A stretch of DNA of 64,000 nucleotides from Lithospermum erythrorhizon (GCA_019722365.1 JADFUC010000371.1:248001-312000), one strand, 5' to 3'. Positions 41,423 through 56,700 are shown, counted from the stretch's first letter. Numbers and translations: made by a program. The notes: generated from the letters alone by a model not told the origin.

Positions 41423-42740
41423 TGTCATAACATGAAGCAGGTGAAATTATTAAAAATAATTAAATGATTAAGATGACTTAATCAAATTAATTCTACATCA
41501 GAAACCCTTCCCATTAGCCCATTGGGTTACCGATCGAATCCTAAATTTAATGTAAAACCACCGTCTGACCCAGGGTTTAAGAAAATATGCGAATTAAATG
41601 CGTGCAAATTTAATGTTCGAGGATAAAAATTCACAATTTTATTTGTCAAAATCGTACGTAGCCGCAAGGAAGTTAGAGGTTCAAAATGAACACTCCAAAA
41701 GTTATAGGGTTCAAAATAATAGCTCAAAGGTCCGGGGTCAATATGAAAATATATTTGACCTAAATCGGAACCTTCTGCTTTCAAATAGGCGTTGTAGTAA
41801 TTTGGAGGCGTACGTTCTTGTGACTTAAAACAAATATGTGATGAGGTAAAATGCAAACAGCCCTGACAGCTGCCCAAGGCGTATAGTGGCGAAGCGTGCA
41901 TTCTTGTTTTCAAGCTTGTTTGATATCATTCCTTAGCGACTTAAAATTTCGGAGTTAATAAATAGTCGCGGCTACTGACCCAATGGCTGCTAAGGTAGAT
42001 GTAGTACAAGCGAAAGAGCGTACATTGCTTGACAACTTGTTTGATATCGGCTCCACGCGGGCAAAAAGCTTCGAATTCTCTCAGTCCAGTCGCTACGGTA
42101 ACCGATTTGCTAAGAGCGTTGTAGTATAAGCTAGAAATGAGGTTAACTTCTACATAGTTGAATCAAATCCGAGAGTGTTGTCTCGCTTCATCCCTTGAGC
42201 CAGTAGCCTCCTAAGCTACGAGTCAGCGAGGAAAAGCGATAGCTTATCATTCGTCATCTTGAAATTAAATGCTCAAATCAGTCATAGGTGATGCTTAAAG
42301 CACCAGGGTCATGTCTGAATCAGTGGCCGAGTCTCCGGTCTAAAATGAGCCAGGAATCGAAAACTCCATGGCCGAATCAATCAATCTGAGAATCATGCTA
42401 GGCTCCCAGTTCGGACCACTCGAAGTCGCCCGATCTCGATCATCGAGAGGCAGCGGCCACACCATCAGGCTAAATCCTTGAGCTTACATCGAAATCAATA
42501 AAATCAGCTCAAGTCGAGCTCAAATCAGTATTTCGTACAGCTACTATCAGTGCGAGTCGAATCAAGTCAAGCAAGTAAGACATGCCATGAGGAAATCGTC
42601 GACCAAATGACTTGAGGGATTAAATAGTTTGGACGGTCGATCTTCTTAGATTTGATAAAACACGAACAGAATTTTCCCCTACGGTGAATTTTTTTATTTT
42701 TTCTATCCCTTTAAATAAATAATAAAAATTCTTCTTTGCA
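41423..42740 (+). repeat. probable solo LTR of the left-end Ty3/gypsy family
   Basis: The start TGTCATAACATG is followed by ATTAAGATGACTTAATCAAATT (about 41468-41489), and the end GATTTGATAAAAC...AAATAATAAAAATTC...CTTTGCA lies at 42740. Both match the two ends of the LTR at 4871-3149. It is shorter (1.32 kb against 1.72 kb). No gag or pol adjoins it. A clear 5-bp target duplication was not seen. A TIR-like phrase around 41680-41760, with GGTTCAAAATGAACACTCCA, is unexplained and may be a second insertion. Confidence 0.5.
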
Positions 42741-45700
42741 TTACACCCTCCTCCTCACATTAATGATTATTTTTTTTCTCTTCATTTTAATGCAATTTAT
42801 AATAATAATAATACATTATTACTTTATTTCCTCTTATACATATTTCTATTCTTTTTTAGAAATAAGATCATAGAAAAACATCTAAACATATCATATTCCA
42901 ATAAAAATACTTCATTCATCCAAAAATAATTGTCCAATTTAATATTTAATAATTAAAATTACACTTTCCTAAAAATGTTACATGATTGAGATATAGTATT
43001 TAAGTTTATAAAAATTATATTTAGAAATAAAATGTACTACATAACAACATAAATATTATCAACAAAAAGAAACCCGATCGTGCAATAAAATGGATACCAT
43101 TGATTTTATAAAAAAATATTTGTCGTAAATCTTTATGTCGGTACACTGGCGTATATGTAAAGAGTTATTAGCGATCAGAAGTAAGCCCCCGAAAAAATAA
43201 AAGCGTTAATTAGAAAAACCAGAAAAAGTCTGAGAGTTTGCAGCGATTTTCAAATGATTTCGAAATTAAACATAAAAAATTCCTCTAAGATTTGAGAAAT
43301 TGGATGCAGGTCACAATTATATATATATATACGTAGACAATTTGTTGGACAAGATCAGCATAATATAATAAGAAGATAATAATCAAAAGGCTAAAACACT
43401 TTTTTGCATGTGAAGATTGACAATTGCAATGGATTTTAGAAGATAGTTCATTAACAATGTTGATTTCTCTTTTTAAACCCTTTTTCAGACAGTAGTAGTT
43501 ATGCTTTATGGTTGGTACCACGACTTTGATGTTAATCATACCAAAATCCTACCTGGAATTCCATTATATCCTATAAACAACTAATGAATAAAAATATATT
43601 TTTCTTTCTACAAGTCTACAAAATACTCAGATAGCAGAACCTCATATATCTAAATCTTGGTTTCAGTCGGGTACTGTTGGAAATATTGTGAAATCTCATT
43701 ATCATCTGAGACAATACCCAATAAATTATAGAAAATATATATTCATCACTATTTGATAAGCAAATGATTCAAAGTTATAGTATATTTGAATGATTTACAC
43801 CATTGATAAGTCGAAATATTTAAAAATGGATCGACTATAATATTTTTACATTATCTTTCAATATCACTTTAGTTTGAAATGAATATTGATTGTAATTAGA
43901 TGAAAATGATTTATTGAAGTTGCGTACGTGGAATTATAAAAGTTACGTTGAAAATATAAAACTACGTTGAAATTAAAAATATATTAAAATTGTAAGCAAT
44001 CAGTGACATGAAAAATTAAAAAAAATTAGATGATAAATACATATTTTGAAATTGATGGGAATAAATATTAATCATTCTTACCTCTATTGATTATGTATAT
44101 ATATGTCTGGTAAGTGGTAAGAACTAAGAGGTGCTCAAATCTTAAGTTTAAGCACTACTCATAAGTTATCTTTTAGAATAATTAAATTCAAGGATTGGAA
44201 CCAATCAGTTTACTAATAAATAAGGAAGATTAAGAACGAAACGGTCCACCATTTTTTTTTTCCCTTCTAATAACTATATCCCTTACGGCCTTACCTTAAA
44301 CGTTGTTGTAACATTGGACGGTGAAAAAGTTGGATAGGAGTGAACTGACATTAGAGTATTGAATGAAATACGAAATTGTCGATAGATAGATGAACAATAT
44401 TCTACACTGAATATATAAGCAGGTATGGATTTGATGGTTGATAAGAATGTGAGGCAATAGCAAAGGTTAGTATAATAGTTTATGTCAAACTTTTAAATAT
44501 AAAGGTCTTTGGATTGATCTGAAAAAGATTTTATAAAATATTACCATAGAAAAGGAAAAAATTAACGAACCATATTTGTAGAATCAGTATATATAATTGT
44601 TGGTGGATAGAGTAAAAAACATGACTTATTTTGGGAAATTGAGTAAAAGTAATGACCACTATGCAATTAGATTACATTCATAAGCCAATCCATGTTGAAA
44701 AATGAAAATTATGGTATGGATCCTTTTAACAAAGTATCTTACACACCAATATAGAGGAAATATATCTCTCAATAATTACTTCGTTATCATATCAATAATA
44801 GAAATTTGGTTTCAGGGCATAAATTAATTGGTGAAGAACTAAAGTGTTAAATATTAATATCACCAAAATGTGTGGATTAGGCTGCTATAAGGAGAGCCCG
44901 GCGCTACTTTGTATTGGAGGTGGTTAAAAAAGGGAAATCTCTACAGTAAATGTCGATTTAGAGCCATCTAATTACATGACCATGGTATTAATGTAAACAT
45001 TGAAACGAGGATCCATGCTTGAAGATTGATATCTATTAATCCATATATTTTTCTTTTTTTGATAGATAATTCATGATATTAATTAAAAGAAACTTGTTCG
45101 TAACCTCCTTGGTTATTACATGAAACTAAATTATATGAAATTGAATTAAAAGTGCGATAACGATATGCTTTCGAATTTAAAAATAGCAATCTTGGTTGAT
45201 AGCAAAGATGCCGAAAGTTAACAACAACTAGCGAGCGGAGTTTACGTCGTCGTTGTTCTTGATAATTTATAGAGGCGAATGGCGGAGACGTCAGCTAACG
45301 TTTGAAAAAATCATTTATATCATTTCGCGTTCGGGCCTTGTATATGATCGACACTGTTTAAAGGGGCCATGTGACGAAACTTACGTCAAAATAACGTATT
45401 GGGTGTTGAGATCAGTTAGTTTAATGAAGGGTAATTTAGTCACATGTAGCATTTTTAACAAGCTACATGAATCTTAACTTTTATTTTATTTATCTTATGG
45501 CTTGTCCGAAATCTTCACTTGATTACAACACCACTGAAACTTCTTGTGACAAGTCTTTATTTTTTAACTTTCGTCTATGATGAAGAAGAGTCTTTAGAAA
45601 ATCTTCTGCCAAATCTTATCTGAGAAGAGAGAGATAGGCATGACGAGGTTTCTTTGAAACTTGGAGAATCGCAGGGCGTGTTTTTATTGTTGTCCATTAC

Positions 45701-47228
45701 CACGTGTAAAAAAGTATTAAATTACGCGTTTGATGTGTGGAATTTAAATTCACAGCCATTAAGCCCAATGGATCTCAGCAATGAGCGATATTATTTTGTG
45801 AGTGGTTGCGTGGGTCAAAGCTTTTAAGCGTGGTGATCGTATATGGTGGATGCGGCATTGAGTGATGTAAGTGAAATTTTTTGAAGCAGCCCAGTGATGA
45901 CTCACCTGCATTCGCCCCATTTATATGTCATCTTTTGTAAAAATAGGCCAATCGATAATGATATAATCAGGCAAAACTGTGATATGAGTAAAGTGGTGAA
46001 ATTGCTTCTCGACGGAAGTCGGTAAAAATGGTAGGGCTTGTCCATGTCGGAGTTATGTGATCGATGGTAATAAGAGATGATCGCTGATAGTTGTTCGAGC
46101 TACTGCTTGATGAAAATGCCGAGAAGCGAAACTTGGGTCTCTTTGTCGTTAAAATTACCTAGATAAATCTTAGTAATGCTCCACTTTTCGACCTCTATCA
46201 CATCTATTTAAAAACATCCATTTAAAAATAAACACCCATATATTTTTCAAAAGCTAATAAGGAGTACATAATTTATGTTGACATGCATTTCATTCATTGC
46301 AAAAGGTCAAAAAGTGGAATCCGAATCTCTAACTAAACCTGAATACTCCAGGGACAAGTGGACCAGAGACCAAACCCACTCTAAAAATGATGTAACTTCG
46401 ATAAATCAATGTTCTTGACACAAGTTACATTAAACACATATGAATTTTGATTGTTCCTATATTTATCCTGGACTTCATATGCATTTTCAAAATTTATAAA
46501 CAACAATTACTCACTATGAACACCACAACAATTGACTAGCACCTCTATGAATAAGAGAATTGTTAAAAGCAAACTTCATGTAACGTCTCATTTGGCGTAG
46601 AGCGTGAGTGTCGAAGGTGGAAATGAAAAAATAGATATGACACGGTTTTGATTCAATATATTTACAATAATTTAGTCCCACGCACATAGATAGCTAACTC
46701 AAGAAAGAGATAATGTGAGTAGGAATTATGCTTCACCAAGTATCTGATAGACGTAAAAATATTATACTTAGCATGTATATCAGATTAATTTTCGAGTTTA
46801 TTTTTAATTGATAGTGAATCCACTCTAAGCCCAATCATCATGCTCCCACTTAGACACATGGGTTTTTTGGTTAATTAACTCTCATCATGCCTGGATAGAG
46901 TAGAAACCACTTCACCACCCCCACCCTACTACAAGTTACATCTCTTTCCTGTGGACATTCTTCACATGCACTCATCCAATACAAAACCTATAGCCAACAA
47001 AGACAAATCTCTTTTCTATATCACATTTTAAACAAAACCTCCCCACTTTTCTCTGGCTCTCCATAGTCCATCACAAGATATGGTATATTCACATGTCCAT
47101 TATGATTTTTGTCATCTACCCATAACAAAAAATTCCTCAAATATTAATACTTCACTCTTATCTTGAAATTCTCATTTTCGTTCTTTTCCTCTCTATGTTC
47201 TCTGTTTCTTCCCCTGTTAATTACTCCA
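42741..47228. other. AT-rich intergenic region upstream of the GIL1-like gene
   Basis: I see no gene. A poly(T) followed by GATAGATAATTCATGATATT (45053-45080) looks like the 3' tail of a truncated minus-strand LINE. The last few hundred bases (about 46900-47228) are C- and T-rich on the plus strand and probably hold the promoter and 5' UTR of the downstream gene. No single TATA box can be chosen with confidence. Confidence 0.4.
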
Positions 47229-50200
47229 ATGCCTTCATATACTAGTAGTCCAATTGCAACTCAAACTAACAACATCAAGAATGAAGTGAGCAGAGAAGAA
47301 ATCCAAGCTGCAGTGGCCAAAGCAGTGGAGCTGAGAGCTCTCCATGCTGCTCTATTGCAGGGAAGTGGTGCCTCTAATGCCACCAATCTCAAGTTTCCTT
47401 CTTCTTCCTCTCCTGTTTCACTCCATTCTCATCAATTCTCTGCCACGTTCTTCAGGTTTCATATTTTTCTACTATATGCATATATCCATAAGTATTCAGG
47501 CCTTCATGGGATATCCTCGATTTAAACATTTTTTTCTTGGTTGCTTATATTTAGTTCTAATTACTTGACCTTGTATCACTTGTTTCATTTTACTTGATCG
47601 TTTAGATTTTCAATGCAACCTTTTTGCTTTGAACTTAAAAAAAAAATTAACATTATTGATTTGCAGTGGAGGAACTAGAGGCAGCCCCTAAAATTTTTAA
47701 AAATTATATTTTTACTATTAAAAATAAATTTTAGTTTATTGTCGAAATTAAGTTACTGCGTAATTTTTTATATATTTTTCTTCATGTATATAATATTAAT
47801 TACTTAAATCTTATAAAAATTTACGGTTCCACACCGTTGATTTGTTTCCCAATATTTTTATTTTCATTGGTTGTTACATTCGTTGTTAGTTTTATATCTC
47901 CTTAAAAATAATAAAATGGTTTACTTATTTAATAAAACACTTTTTAGCTACATCATCAATCAATTATGAACGGAGGGGGTATTTAACTAACAATAACGTT
48001 AGCCTTCAATGGCTTATCCTTTGTTTGGTAAGCAATAGAAGGGGCATAGAAATAGGGGCACGAGGGGAGGGGGGATTATATAGTTTGTGTGGAAGGAAAC
48101 TTTCCCTTTCATAATTACTTCGTCCATTTCATGAAGATTTTGTGTTCTAATTCCTTTTTTATGTTTTATAATGATCTCATTTGTTTAATTTTTACATACA
48201 ATCTAGAAAATAAGTTAACTTTAACTATTATTTAAAAATACTTTTTAAATTAAAAAAAATTAAAACTAGATAATCTTTATGAAAATAAATAATAAATTAA
48301 CATAAAAATGCATATTGTTCATGGGAGAATGATATTTCAATAAAATAGGATGTCTTGTTATTCTTCTTACTTGCAAAAATTAATTAGCTCATAGTTTTAC
48401 TCTTGGTTTAGGGGTGCAAAAGTAAATACATAAATAATTTATGGTAAATCAAATTTTGAAAACCTTTAATGGTTCACTTTTAATTTTTCCAAATTGAGGA
48501 GCAAAACTGCCCCTCTAGCCGTTGGCTCACTTTCCTTGAATACCAAACATTGCCTTAGCAATTCTTGTGGTTGAGAATCAAAGTTTTTTCTCTCTAGTGT
48601 TATCAAGAACTCTGAGAAATTTATTTTACCGTTGCTCAGATTAAGCTTTACGATATTAATTGACATCAAACTTTATTTAAATCGAGGATTATTAAGTTAA
48701 TAGTAAAATATATTAAAAATACTACATATTGATATGTTTTTTCAAACAAATATATAACACACATTCAAAGTTATTTATGTTTAAAGTTGAAAAAAGTCAA
48801 CTTATTAAAATTAAATGTGATAATCTTTTAAGGAGAGGGAGTATAAGTTTCATTGCTTTCTTTTATCTTTTCTTATTATAGGAAGTATTATTCTAATTTT
48901 CATGATTATCTATCATCACCATAACTTCATTCAATTGAACAAGTTTAGACTAATGGAATTTGCAAATGTTGTTGCTCATTTAATATTTGATACCTTGCTT
49001 AATCATGACTTCTTAAGCTTGAGGTCTTGAGATTTGTAGAAACTACAAAATATTCAACGGAGTGTTACATACTTCAAAGTACTTCGTATTTGATTTGATA
49101 TGGATAGTTATAATAACATTTGCTTCTAAACAAAGTTTAGAAGGACTTCAATGAAATTTATTCATTAAGCATTCTTCTTCTCCTTTACATCTGTTTTGGA
49201 ATAATAATTATATAATCACATTGTGCCTTGGCATTATCTAAGTTAACCACGTGATTCTTTTTTCTCTTTTGAGGAGGAAAGATGATGAAAAGGAACTTGT
49301 CTTAGAGGGTGTTTGAAACATCTTTCTGGGAAAGAAAAAAAATCCAAGTTATAAAAACATTAAAAAAGATTTGGATTTTGAATATTATTTTATTTATAGA
49401 GAATTGATAAGTACTTTGAATGGGGTTCGGTACTCCTCAAACTAAATTTTTAATATTATCTTTTATCTATTAGAAAAATACTTTTCGCACTAAAATCACT
49501 TCTCCTACATCGTAAAATTAGGTGAATTATATAATATCTGCTTTTTCGTATAAATAAATTTAGAGGAAGTCTTTTCACTCATTATATTGAAATTTCAATC
49601 TATCTCTTAAAAATTATCTCTCATATTCTTTCTATCTTTTATGTAATTTTGTTCAACTTTTATAAATCGACAATTAAAATAAAATTTAATGATATTTTAG
49701 ATATGAAGTGAGTATTTTACTATTAATTGAATTGAACTATTTAATTTATAAAAAATTAGATAATGGTAAAATTTGATTTATATTCAGATTGAATCAACCA
49801 AACATTGAGAGTAGAGGGAAGTCAAAAGAAGTCTTTGTAACATTGACTATCTTGCTAGGAGTTCGGTTGCTACTGCTACACATTGGGAATTTTGAATCTA
49901 CTTGGAATACTAGTCAATCTATCATTATGTTTCATAGATTTTTTGTTAGGAAAGGTAACGAATTAGGTTTTAAGGATTTCAATTTTTTGAGAGAGTTTAA
50001 GGGAGCATGAGACTCTGAAATTTGTTTTTTTTTGGAGAAAATGAGAGGATTTGATTGTTTATATAAAGGGGTCTGATTATACAAGCGATATAGGAGGATT
50101 TTTTTTTTTGTGCGGAAAGTAGTTCTCGAAAAAATTGGTAGCCACTTGAAAAATTAGTGATGAGTTCCTATACCCTTGTTTATCAATACATTTATTACTA

Positions 50201-50656
50201 GAGTCCTTAAAAGGAATTAAGAGTAACTTAGACAGGTCATTCATTTCTGGAGTGTTATCAATTTTGGAGTACCATTAGTTTACTACCTATTGGTCTATTT
50301 GGATAAAGTCATCGGGATAAACCTAAGTGAGGATAAAACTTAAAAGTAAATTTAATAAGGAATTGTGGATGAGGTGAATCAAGGTGAGTGTGCCAAAATG
50401 TGGTTTTAATACTACTATTTGTCGAGGTGAATGAGGTGAAATCTATATATATTCTAAATGTGTGCTAAAGATTTGTGTTTCTTCCTTTTTTGCTATGACC
50501 AAATTGCCCCTCCTAGGTAGAGTTAATTATAAAACAATTATTGATTAATGAGAGTTATCAAATAATCAAAAAATATTATAATTAAAATCTAAAACACCTC
50601 TTCAACTTACATCTTGAAGTTACATGTCCTTTAATATTATCTTTATAAATTAAAAA

Positions 50657-50712
<56 letters not shown>

Positions 50713-53700
50713 TTTCAAATATGTGCTAAGTTATGGTGTTTCTTCCCTTTTTTGTTAGGACTAAATTGTCAGTTCTCAAATAATAATAATTATAATGAAA
50801 GGTAATTATAATTGAATAATTAAACTATATAATGATATTTATGTATTTTATTTTATTTCATGATAATTATAATTCATTAAAATTCCTAAATGTTATATGA
50901 CTTTCATTATTCTACCTTTTGGAATTACTTATTATGTTACATTTTCTTTCTAATGTGTTGGTTACAAATTACTTTTTGACCAATGAAACGTCTGTGATGC
51001 TAGGAAAGATTGTTCACTTGAGAAATCTTCTAATTTTACTATGCTGCATGATCATCATCGTGGGCAAGGTTTGCTTATAGGAGATGTTTTGTTGTCTTGA
51101 GTTAGTTTTGCTATTTCTATCTAGAATTTATTTAATTAAGTTGTAGAGATATCACATGAAACTAACATATAGTTTTAATCTAATCTTGGCACTATTATGC
51201 AATTTATATACTAAAAGCAAACTACGAGATGTTGATTTTTATTCAATTTTAACAATATTAATTCAATAAAATTGGTGCATGGTGTGGTTGATGTTTTTTT
51301 TTGGCTTTATGAAATTACTATAGGATGGTATTTTTATGTGATAGATGCAGAAATGGAACCACCCATTGAGAGAGTTAAACAAAGATTGAGATCTTTTTTC
51401 GTTAAGCTTCGGATAAATTATGGCTTTCTTAATAGAAGCGTGTATAAAAATAAAAACCAACATAGAAGATGTTATCATTTACTATTTAGTTTTATTTTTA
51501 TGTAAATTATTTATATCAAAATATTCAAGTATTTATTAGTCATTAAAAAGTATTCAATTATCATTAGTTCATAATCATTTCTTATGTTTGAGAAAACTAA
51601 AATTATTCATTAATTATATATTAATTTTATTTTGCAAGAATGAATTTGTAAATTTTATTTTAAAAGTTTAAAGAAGCGGTAAATGTTTATTGCAAGAAAG
51701 ATACTACGAACCACACAAGCCGAGATATGTTGTGTTTATGAATTGCAATAATTTATGAAGAATTTGTTTTATGGTATAGTCATTTTATAATTCATTATTG
51801 AAAATTTCTTGCCAAGTAATATTATATCGTACTTCATTATATGCAATATATTATATGAGTAAATATTGTAGAGAATCAAAATTTAATTAATTAAATTACG
51901 CCCAAATTCTATTTAAAATTCGATTAATAAATTAATTAAAGGTCAATCTCGATTGTGACACGTGGCGATTAGGGCTTCGATTGAGCCTCGATTAAAATCG
52001 TATATGTAAATTAAGGGTTTCCGATATTTTAGCGCTGAAATTAATTCTTAGGGTAAAAAATTAGGGTTTTTATTGTTAAATTAAACTAATTTTATATCTG
52101 GAATGTGATGATGTGGCGTTAAAATATTTCTAAAATTTCTGGGATTTAAAATAACCAAATTGAAAGGGAGAAAAAATCGGATTAAAAATAGAATTTTATT
52201 AAGAAGCGGATTTAAAATAGCGGCCCAATAAAAGGTATAGGATATGTTTAGCCGTGCAAATCAAGTTAATTTGCAGAAATTCGGCACTTTGGCGTAGTCT
52301 CCAAACAAAAGAAATATTAATATTTTAATATTAAATATCCAGAAGCAGTTGAATCTTCAAAAATTAATGGTTAAGATAAGTAATTAAATGCTGTCGTGGA
52401 TCGGCCGATAAGAATAAAGCGAAAGCGTATAAATCATAACATGTTCGTAGCCAAAATCGCACCTCAGCGACAAAAAAATACAACAAAAAGCTTACGAGAT
52501 TTAGCGTAAAAACAACTCTGTGAGTATTCTTCGCGGCATACGAAGATTCTTCTTGAGAAAAACATACTTGAACCGCCGAAAATCTTGAAATCTTGTACAT
52601 AAGCGCAAATAGATGTCTAAATTGAGGAATCAGTGAAGAACATAAAAAATGTTCAACTCCGTACCAAAATAAGCGCCTAATATTAAGAGAGCAGGTTGAA
52701 TTCTTTACAAGCGAAATAATTTGAATCAGCCAAAAAACTTATGAGAACCCGATCATTCGGTCGTATCAAATCGCTACGAGGATTAAGCCATAAAGTCCCT
52801 GTAGTAAATCATAAGCAGGATATAAGGCTGCATGGAAATGCTTCTTAAGCATCCTCTTGGCAGTAATAAAGTATATCCAACGAGGATAGCACGAAGCTCG
52901 AGGAGTAAGCTAAGCTTACTGAACTTCGGTTTAGTTGCACGGGATCAAAATTGTTAAGGCACTAGCTAGACATACATATGAGTCCCAAGTTCAAGAGACC
53001 AAGAGATCAAGTCTGGGCGATTAAATGCGGTTATCTTGTTGCTAAAGGGCTCTCCCATTGGGGACCGTATCCCTTTCGAGGCCGAGTCAGAGACAAAGTC
53101 TGTCTAGTCTGGGATCACGTGATCGGGAGGCTACTTAGGATCATGCTTGGTCAGAAACCGTCCAGAATTAAAATTTCGCGTCATGCTTGATTAATGTGAA
53201 ATCGACCCGTAATGGCGCTGAAATCGAGACTCCGATTCAGATGAAGTCGAGAGCTACGTCGAATACGTCCGGCATCTCAGCGGAGCCGGCGTTAGTTTAG
53301 AAAGCGATAGTGATAATCGGGCGCCGTCGTTTGATAATTATTTCTTTATACAGATAGATTTTTAAAGAGAGTTTTTATTGTATTGATGCGGCATCTTTCG
53401 TAAATAGCCAAATCTTAAGGTTACAAATATATCGGTGAAATTTTTAACTTTAAAAAAAATTGTGTAATGATTTTGTGTTAATGTTATTCTTTATATATTC
53501 TTGTGCTACTTAAAGAGATATATTATATAAAAATACATATTCGTATTATTAAATTCGGCTTGATAGTTAAAGAATATTAGCACTACAATTCCAAAAAAGT
53601 ATTACAATATTCTCATATAATATATTTTTTATGAATTTTAGTACTAGATAATCATAACTGATGAAAATTTAAAGTTATTATGATGTCCATATATGAAATG

Positions 53701-56700
53701 ATGTTTCTTTATTTTACTATAAAGTAATCAAAAAAATTAAAAACTTATTACTCTCTCCCAGTTGATATATTTTAGTTGTGGATTGTTTTTTTGAAATTGA
53801 GCTTTTGGCCAGTGATTATTAATTATTCGTTATTCTAAAAATATAAAATTTATATAATTGGATTTGTGTTTTTAAAATAATTTATAATATTAATTTTTTT
53901 TATTTTTTAATAATATAATTAAAGAGTAATTGAAGATTAAATATTTATCTCGATATGTGAGAAAGTCAATTAAAATGGATTGAATGGAGTATTACAATAT
54001 TCTCATGGAAAAAGATTTTTTATGAATTTGACTAGAAGGTAATCATAACTCATGAAAATCAAATACATTAAATCAACATTCTTGAGATTTATATAAAATC
54101 TTACAAGTTTGTTCTCTTCTACCATAACTCATTCTATTAATAATTTTCATAATGTAATAAATCATCAAGAGGTAAAATTAAATTTGATAATTGTGCTTGA
54201 GTCTTATATATGTTGAAGCGAGAAAATGCTTAACTAATAATTTTCTATTTATTTTTTAACATTATATAAAGAGATTGATTGATTGTTTATATATTTCTAG
54301 ATAATATTTTTTAATAAATAAAACATAATTATCCTTGAAAGTTGAGAAAGAGTATAATAATGTATATGTATCATATAAATTATAAACAAAATTAATAGAC
54401 ATCCCTAGCTAACTTTCATAAATAAGCTTTAAAACTTTCATATTAAAAAAAAACTTAATAAATGACAAAAGGTTTTAAAATTTTCAATTAAAGATTAATA
54501 TGAGTTATTTATAGCCCACATTTTACTTAAATCATAACTATATAAACCTTACATGAAAAAATAAAATAAAAATTTATACTTTGTTGAGCAAAATATAAAT
54601 GCTTGTAACATAAATGAATTGTCAATGTGTGAAAAATAAGGTTTATTAGCTATCATTTGATAATGATACTCTTATGATCAGGTGAGTATTGAATTACAAC
54701 ACACAACTGCACAGAACAACGACAATATATATATATATATATGTGAATTATCAAAGAACAAATAAAATTACAGAAAACAAAAGCTATTAATTAACACAAT
54801 ATATTATTTTTATCAACATGAATGAAAAATACTTATTTCATATTATTATTATTCTTTATCTATTACCATTAGTTTAACATAATTAAATGATTATTAATAT
54901 AGATCATATTATAGATAAACCAACAACTAAATATAAATATTCAATTAAAATAATTATAGAATATTTTTCCGTACAACAACACTAGTATAACTAAATTACG
55001 TTTAACTTATAGTTACTCAGTTCAACCCGACCACGTATAAGTTGAAGGGGAAAAGTTGTTTCCAAACACCCACTTAGTAAGAATATAACATTTTTATGAT
55101 TAGAGCAACTCAATTGATTTTTTTAAAATTTGGACCTCTCCGGCAATATGTTCCATGAACAATTCTATGCTTTTGATGTCTTTCTATACATGATTACTTG
55201 ACAGTGGCACTCTTTAGCCATGAAGAGCAAAACATTAATGACATGTAAAGGGTAAGAGTAGAGTCACTTCTTGCTTAATGCTAAGCCTCACTGATTCTGT
55301 ACAATGTTGCCAGAGCTATGAATATGATCCACTTCCAGGCTATCAACAACTTCAACTAGGAAACCGAAGTTACCCCGAAACTTGGGAAGACTATTGCCTA
55401 GGAGGGAATAGTGATGAAGTTTCATCAGATTACAGAAAGGCAAATACATCATCAAGAATTGGATTCACCTCTACTTTGGCAAACTTAGAGGCCGATGATC
55501 AGAAATCTGTCACAGGCTCTACATTCAACAACCATGTTAATGTAACACGAGCATCGCCTAGTGCTGCTTACTGCAAGTCTAGGAGAAGTAGTTTGGGGGA
55601 TTTGAACTCAGAAGCATCATGTAATAAGTATAGGCCTTTCAGGACAAGTACTGAAATCGATGCAGCCATCAGAAGTGGGAAGAGTTCCAATATTGTCTTC
55701 CCATTAACAGATTCCCATTCAGCTGTTCAATCTCATACTAAAACAAAGGGGTTGAATCTTTCGTGGTTATTTCCGCGTCTCAAAAAGAAAAACAAGAATG
55801 TAAATTCACCTAATAGATCAGAGTCCGAGGATGCAAGCAATGTGATGGTTGAGACACTGAAGAAAGAGCTCTTGGAAGCTAGTGAGATTAGGGATGCAGC
55901 ATTGATGGAGGTTTCAGAAATGAAATCATCAGTTGGAGACCTGCATAAAAAATTGGAGTACCTAGAAACATATTGTGAAGAGTTGAAGAAAGCACTGGTA
56001 CAAGCAGCGCAAACAAAGAATTCCCATGTTGGTGAAAAGCTTGGAAGTCTTCCAAAAAAGGGGAAATCTATTGATGGAGATGGAGATAATTTGATGCCTG
56101 TTAGTGAAGAAGTCATGGTTGAGGGATTCTTGCAGATAGTCGCGGAAGCAAGATTATCTGTCAAGCAATTCTGCAAGGCTCTTCTGTTTCAGATTGAAGA
56201 GACTGACAAATCTCTTGTGGATAACTTGAACTTGCATCTTCAACCATACAAGTTGTCTCTTGATTCAAAGTACTCTAAAGCAGTCTTGTACCACTTGGAA
56301 GCAATCATAAACCAGACACTTTATCAAGATTTTGAGAATTGCGTGTTTCAAAAGAATGGCTCGCAAAAACAATTAGACCCTCAGCAATACCGCCAAGCAC
56401 AATTTTCATCATTTGTGGCCCTGAGGAATTTAAGCTGGAACGAGGTGTTAAGGAAAGGGACTAAGTACTACAGTGAAGAGTTCAGCAAGTTCTGTGATCA
56501 AAAAATGAGTGGCATTATCTCATCTCTAAGTTGGACGAGACCGTGGCCAGAGCAGCTCCTCCAGACCTTTTTTGTTGCAGCTAAATGCATTTGGTTGCTA
56601 CATTTGCTCGCATTCTCATTTGGTCCGCCTTTAGGGATTTTGAGAGTGGAGGAGAACAGGGCATTCGATCAACAATACATGGAGGATATCTTCGCCGATA

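Larger units (their letters stand above)
47456..55315 (+). other. 7.9 kb intron of the GIL1-like gene
   Basis: The intron begins GTTTCAT after TTCAG and ends TTGCCAGAG. An alternative acceptor two bases earlier (after CAG at 55313) would break the frame. It contains a hAT-like end, a MITE-like element, an AT microsatellite with flanking duplication, an LTR-like block and a second MITE. The remainder is AT-rich and non-coding. Confidence 0.75.

Noticed and set aside
41527..41913. 128-codon minus-strand ORF with FHIDPGPLSYYFEPYNFWSV
   Set aside because: The text comes from repeated GACCCC/GAACCC phrases of a repeat and has no recognised domain.
55278..55315. ATG at 55278 as the start of the GIL1-like protein
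   Set aside because: The bases before 55316 fit a splice acceptor, and the family's conserved N-terminal motif is encoded at 47229-47455 in a matching phase.
55733..56176. 147-codon minus-strand ORF
   Set aside because: It is the antisense shadow of the GIL1-like exon.
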